Assembly (NCBI GenBank): GCA_902489855.1
Contig: CABUBS010000104.1
Location: forward strand, 1 to 7,488
Direction of reading: 5' to 3'
Origin: an uncultured Collinsella sp.
GTDB lineage: Bacteria; Actinomycetota; Coriobacteriia; Coriobacteriales; Coriobacteriaceae
DNA: 7,488 nt
Below, piece by piece: positions 3,867 through 7,488 of the stretch. The notes beneath the pieces were generated by a model. It saw only the letters and a program-made list of their open reading frames with translations. It was not told the origin of the DNA and ran no database searches. Every line of letters begins with the position of its first letter. The stretch's first letter is position 1. A program made the translations under genes and the position numbers.

Positions 3867-6737
3867 TCACGCTCCCTGTGCGGCAAGCGCCGCGGTCAGG
3901 ACGATGCCGGCGATCTTGGCGGCCTCGACGTCATGCTTGTCGTAATCCTCTAAGGCCACCGAGATGGCGACCGTGGGTGAATCGTAAGGTGCAAAGCCAA
4001 CGAACATCGAGTTGACGTTGGTGCCGCCAGTCTCGGCCGAGCCGGTCTTGCCGGCGACCTTGACGCCTGGGATCTGGGCATCGGTGCCGGTGCCGGACTG
4101 GACGACGGCAAGCATGGCCTGCTTGACCTGGTCGGCCGTGGCGGAGCTGACGGCCTGACCCAGCGAGCGGGACTGCGTGGTCTTGACTACGGTTCCGTCC
4201 GGGGCGAGTACCTGGGCTACAAAGTACGGGTCCATGACCACGCCGCTGTTAGCGATGGCGGCGGCAATCACGGCGTTTTGCATGACGGTGGTCTGCGGGC
4301 CGGGCGTGTGGTCCATGCCGACAGGCTGGCCGGCGCCGGCCCAGGCGGTCTCCCACTCGGTCATGAGCGACGGGTCGGCCATGATGGAGGCCGCGGAGGT
4401 CAGGTCCTGGCCGAGCTTTTGGCCGTAGCCAAAGGCGTTGGCAAACTGCACGAGCGTGTTTGCGCCAACTTCGTTTGCCACCTGGCCAAAGACGACGTTG
4501 GAGGACACGGCAAAGGCCTGCTGCAGGCTGATGGTGCCGTAGCTCTCGTTGGCATCGTTGGTGACCGGTGCGTTGCCGATGTCCATGGAGCCGGGCGCTT
4601 GGTAGGTGCTGGTAAGGCTGGCGGTACCGGTCTCGAGTGCCGCGGAAAGCGTAACGACCTTAAACGTTGAGCCCGGCGTGTACAGCGCGTCCATGGCGCG
4701 ATTGTACATGGAGCCGTCCTCGCCGCCGCCCGTCTGCAGCAGGGCATCGATGTTGGTGTTGTCGTAGGTGGGCGAGCTGGCACATGCGAGCACCGCGCCG
4801 GTACGCGGGTCGATGACCACTACAGCGCCCTTAAAGCCCTTGAGCGCCTGCTCGGCAGCCGTCTGGATGCGCGAGTCGATGGTGAGCTTGGCGGTGTTGC
4901 CCGGCTGGGTCTGGCCCGCGAGCGACGCGATGGCGTTGTTCCAGCTGGAGTAATCCTTAGAGCCGGTGAGCGTGTCGTTCATGACGCTCTCGATGGCGGT
5001 GGTGCCATACTGCTGGCTCACATAGCCAACCACGTGCGCTGCCAGGTTACCGTTGGGGTAGGAGCGTACGTAGGTGCCGTCCTCCTGCTGCAGCGACTCG
5101 GCCAGCGTCACGCCGTCGGACGTGATGATGGAACCGCGCTGGATGTACTTGGAGCGGGCGATGGTGTGGTTGTTGGTCGGCATGTCCTGATAGTCCTTGG
5201 CCTTGATGACCTGGACATAGGTGAGGTTGCCGATAAGGATGGCGAACAGCGCCGTAAAGGCGAGCACCGCACGGGTTAGACGGTTGGCGAGCGCAACGCG
5301 GCCGAGCACACCGGATTCAGGCGTGTCGAGCAGGCGACGGCGCATGCGTGAGCCGACGGAATGGCTGCCGCTGCCGTAGGAAGACGAGGTGGCAAAGCGC
5401 GTGCCCGTCGGGGCGGCGGCAGATGCGACCTGATCATCGGTGATGGCGGCCATGGTGCCGGTGCCGGTAAGCTCGGCCTCGCGTCCGGTCGCCTCGTCAC
5501 CGGCGCGCAGCAGGAGCGCGACGATGATAAAGCTCGCCAGCAGAGAGGAGCCGCCCTGGCTCATAAAGGGCAGGGTGACGCCGGTCAGCGGGATCAGGCG
5601 GGTTACGCCGCCAACGATCAAGAAGGCCTGGAAGCTGATGGCGGCCGTAAGGCCTGTGGCACTAAAGGCGGCGAGGTCGGATTTAGCGCGGGCAGCCGTG
5701 GTGAGGCCGCGAACGGCAAAGAGCATAAACAGGATGAGCACGGCGCCGCCGCCCAAAAGGCCCATCTCCTCGCCGATAGCCGAGAAGATAAAGTCGGACT
5801 CGACGACAGGGATGTTGTTGGCCATGCCGTTGCCGATGCCAACACCGACCAGACCGCCATCGGCAAGCGAGAAGAGCGACTGGACGATCTGGTAGCCCTG
5901 GCCCTGGGCGTCCTTAAACGGATCGAGCCAAACCTGGAAACGCACCTGAACGTGAGACAGGAACTTGTAGGCGCCCACGGCTCCAACAGCTAAGAGCGCA
6001 AGGCCGATAACGACATACGAAAAGCGCCCCGTGGCAACGTAGAGCATCAGCAAGAAGATGGTGTAGAACAGCACGGCCGAACCCAGGTCGCGTTCGAAGA
6101 CGACGACGAGCAGGCACACACCCCACACGGCAAACAGCGGCAGCAGCAGTCGCAGGCGAGGGATCTTAAAGCCCAGAATCTTGCGGTTGGAGATGGAGAG
6201 CAGCTCGCGGTTCTCGGCCAGGTAGCCGGCCAGGAACAGGACGATAAAGACCTTGGCGAACTCGCCGGGCTGGATGGTAAAGCCCGCGATGCGAATCCAC
6301 AGCTTGGAGCCCGAGATCGTGGTGCCGATAAAGATAGGCAGCATCAGCAGAATGATGCCGATGATGCCAAAGGTGTACTTGTAGCGCATGACCACGTCGA
6401 GGTTTTTGACTAGTGCAAGCGTTCCCACCATGAGCGCCACCGAGACAAACAGGATGATGAGCTGTGAGATGGCGAGAGCGGGGGCGAGACGCGTCACGAA
6501 CGTGATGCCGATGCCCGAAAGTATAAATACGATGGGCAGGATGGCGGGGTCGGCACCGGGCGCCAAGATGCGCACGGCGATGTGGGCCGCGGCAAAGGCG
6601 GCAAAGAGGCCGATCGGTACGGCGAGCGTCTCAAAGGAGATGGCAGCGCCCGCGGTGAGGACGTACATCGCATACAGCAGGATGACGGGGAACGCCGAGG
6701 CGATGAGCAAGAGCAGCTCGGTGTTGCGGCGACTCAT
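3867..6737 (-). CDS. Fused SEDS glycosyltransferase (FtsW/RodA) and class B penicillin-binding protein (PbpA)
   Basis: One 956-residue protein combines both activities of a septal or elongation peptidoglycan synthase: lipid II polymerisation (SEDS) and peptide crosslinking (transpeptidase). Residues about 5-412 are a polytopic SEDS domain with family motifs: ERDLGSA, RFQVWLDPF, a GVGIGNG loop, VESDFIFSAIGEEMG (Asp315 at the proposed catalytic position) and LPFMSQGGSS. A cytosolic Ser/Thr/Ala/Gly-rich linker (about 413-480) leads to a membrane helix (about 488-509). Then come a small class B N-terminal domain (about 517-607, with QRGSIITSDG) and the transpeptidase domain with PGSTFK (Ser690, Lys693), SSN (745-747) and KTGSAE (897-902). 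The PBP part, about 490 residues, matches actinobacterial PbpA in length. The ATG at 6737 is chosen because AGGGAG lies 8 nt before it; the in-frame GTG at 6746 overlaps that site. The internal Met at the old PBP start (codon at 5345) has no ribosome site, so a true fusion is likely. It starts 16 nt after the phosphatase stop codon, so translational coupling is likely. Confidence 0.95.
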   Translation of the reverse strand: MSRRNTELLLLIASAFPVILLYAMYVLTAGAAISFETLAVPIGLFAAFAAAHIAVRILAPGADPAILPIVFILSGIGITFVTRLAPALAISQLIILFVSVALMVGTLALVKNLDVVMRYKYTFGIIGIILLMLPIFIGTTISGSKLWIRIAGFTIQPGEFAKVFIVLFLAGYLAENRELLSISNRKILGFKIPRLRLLLPLFAVWGVCLLVVVFERDLGSAVLFYTIFLLMLYVATGRFSYVVIGLALLAVGAVGAYKFLSHVQVRFQVWLDPFKDAQGQGYQIVQSLFSLADGGLVGVGIGNGMANNIPVVESDFIFSAIGEEMGLLGGGAVLILFMLFAVRGLTTAARAKSDLAAFSATGLTAAISFQAFLIVGGVTRLIPLTGVTLPFMSQGGSSLLASFIIVALLLRAGDEATGREAELTGTGTMAAITDDQVASAAAPTGTRFATSSSYGSGSHSVGSRMRRRLLDTPESGVLGRVALANRLTRAVLAFTALFAILIGNLTYVQVIKAKDYQDMPTNNHTIARSKYIQRGSIITSDGVTLAESLQQEDGTYVRSYPNGNLAAHVVGYVSQQYGTTAIESVMNDTLTGSKDYSSWNNAIASLAGQTQPGNTAKLTIDSRIQTAAEQALKGFKGAVVVIDPRTGAVLACASSPTYDNTNIDALLQTGGGEDGSMYNRAMDALYTPGSTFKVVTLSAALETGTASLTSTYQAPGSMDIGNAPVTNDANESYGTISLQQAFAVSSNVVFGQVANEVGANTLVQFANAFGYGQKLGQDLTSAASIMADPSLMTEWETAWAGAGQPVGMDHTPGPQTTVMQNAVIAAAIANSGVVMDPYFVAQVLAPDGTVVKTTQSRSLGQAVSSATADQVKQAMLAVVQSGTGTDAQIPGVKVAGKTGSAETGGTNVNSMFVGFAPYDSPTVAISVALEDYDKHDVEAAKIAGIVLTAALAAQGA

Positions 6738-6753
6738 AAGCGGCACTCCCTTT

Positions 6754-7488
6754 CTAATTCTTATCGGAGGCTTCGGCCTCGGCGGACTGTTCGGCGGTTT
6801 TCTCGGAATCTGATTCGGAGGTCGATCCCTGATTGGTGTTGTCGCGAATCGTTTGCGCGTCGATCACCTGGCGGGTCTGTTCCTCGTCGATCTGGTGGCG
6901 GTACTTGGATATCGTGTCCTGCGCATCGTCGACACTTGTTTGCGGAATACCCGCCTTGAGGCGGTTTTGCGTGTCTTCGGGCAGGTCGGATAGCTTGATG
7001 CTGGTTTCGCTTTCGAGCCAGTGGAGCTTGAGTCCGAGTGGCTTGCCGGGCAGGCCGCGCCAGACGGCGACATTGCCCTGGTAGGTACCCAGGTAGTACG
7101 AGCCGGTGACACCCGTGTAGGCCCAGATGCCAGCTGCCAGCACAAAGACGAGGGCCAGGATGGCGGCGATAGTAACGTTGCGGCGACGCACGCGTTGCGC
7201 CTCGCGCATAACGCCATCGTCAACCAGGTCAACGACTACTACGGTCACGTTGTCGTGGCCTATGTATGCCGGCAAGCGCCGCGTCCACTAGGTTGTCGAC
7301 GCAGATTTGCGCGGTTGAGGACTGCGTGGCGATGTTCTCGATATCGCTATCGGGAATCATGCTCGAAAGGCCGTCGGAGCACAGGATCAGACGGTCGCCT
7401 TCCTCGATATGCAGAGTGAAGTGGTCGGCATACATAGCGGGGTCCGAGCCCAGCGCGCGGGTCGCCTGGCGGCAGCCGTCGAGGCCGC
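6754..7488 (-). pseudogene. pstP: PP2C-type Ser/Thr phosphatase (PstP/Stp1), frameshifted, 5' end outside window
   Basis: This is the partner that dephosphorylates the PknB-type kinase and its targets in the membrane-bound PstP family. The gene continues past the right edge. The first frame (about 7486 down to 7229) reads the middle and late phosphatase core: RALGSDP, then GDRLILCSDGLS with the metal-binding Asp, then LVDAALAG, and breaks off into HRPRQRD and a stop at 7229-7231. The rest is in another frame: GHDNVTVVVVDLVDD (last metal-binding Asp), a juxtamembrane basic stretch, a membrane helix (NVTIAAILALVFVLAAGIWA) and an outer domain (YYLGTYQGNVAVWRGLPG onward) like that of mycobacterial PstP, ending in an acidic Ser/Glu-rich tail at 6754. 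The break coincides with the duplicated TATG at 7261-7268; deleting one copy gives LVDAALAGIGHDNVTVV, exactly the family spacing. As written, the product would lack the last metal ligand and the membrane anchor, so it should be inactive. A sequencing error cannot be excluded. Confidence 0.85.
7261..7268. repeat. TATG tandem duplication causing the phosphatase frameshift
   Basis: The plus strand reads TATGTATG (CATACATA on the coding strand), two adjacent copies of a 4-mer exactly where the two phosphatase reading frames must be joined. A net gain of 4 bp explains the shift, and no other change is needed to restore the conserved motif. Confidence 0.8.

Noticed and set aside
5361..5993. Plus-strand open frame of 210 codons opposite the SEDS domain
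   Set aside because: Shadow of the SEDS-PBP coding strand. The composition (Gly/Ala/Lys/Asp-rich) is typical of antisense translation and no family is recognisable.
7021..7275. Separate gene starting with TTG at 7275 for the membrane part of the phosphatase
   Set aside because: The TTG has no clear ribosome site and the product would begin inside the conserved phosphatase core. A frameshifted phosphatase gene explains both frames better.

Overview
The window looks like chromosomal DNA of a G+C-rich actinobacterium, most likely class Coriobacteriia (Collinsella or a relative). This is inferred from gene content, base composition and protein character, not from a database search. Two parts can be told apart. 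From about 1480 to the right end lies a core cell-wall and signalling operon, read on the minus strand. From position 1 to about 1472 lies the end of an A+T-richer integrated element.

Reading the operon in its own direction (right to left), it starts with a PP2C-type Ser/Thr phosphatase (stp/pstP type; its 5' end is outside the window). Next is one very long gene that joins a SEDS glycosyltransferase (FtsW/RodA family) to a class B penicillin-binding protein (PbpA type). Last is a PASTA-domain Ser/Thr kinase of the PknB family. This is the actinobacterial order pstP-rodA-pbpA-pknB, with rodA and pbpA fused into one polypeptide. The logic is clear: a peptidoglycan polymerase and crosslinker sits with the kinase that senses wall fragments or lipid II and the phosphatase that reverses the kinase. 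The phosphatase gene is broken here. A 4-bp tandem duplication (TATG TATG at 7261-7268) shifts the frame just before the conserved GHDN metal-binding motif, and removing one copy restores the family's exact length and sequence. The operon ends at a strong minus-strand terminator (1681-1720).

The left part holds a tyrosine recombinase (30-1235, minus strand). Beside it is a 3'-half tRNA sequence (1428-1472, probably tRNA-Arg with anticodon CCU), from the anticodon loop through CCA with no matching 5' half. This is the mark of an attachment site: the element runs off the left edge, and an intact tRNA is expected at its far end. Between this site and the operon terminator is a compact 170-bp patch. 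It holds a second direct copy of the tRNA end (1581-1605), an inverted copy (1528-1553), and two plus-strand hairpin terminators. It reads as a scar of repeated integration or template switching at one tRNA locus.

Points most worth a second look are the natural SEDS-PBP fusion, the phosphatase frameshift, the quasi-palindromic tRNA-fragment cluster, and an Asp in place of the second activation-loop Thr in the kinase.
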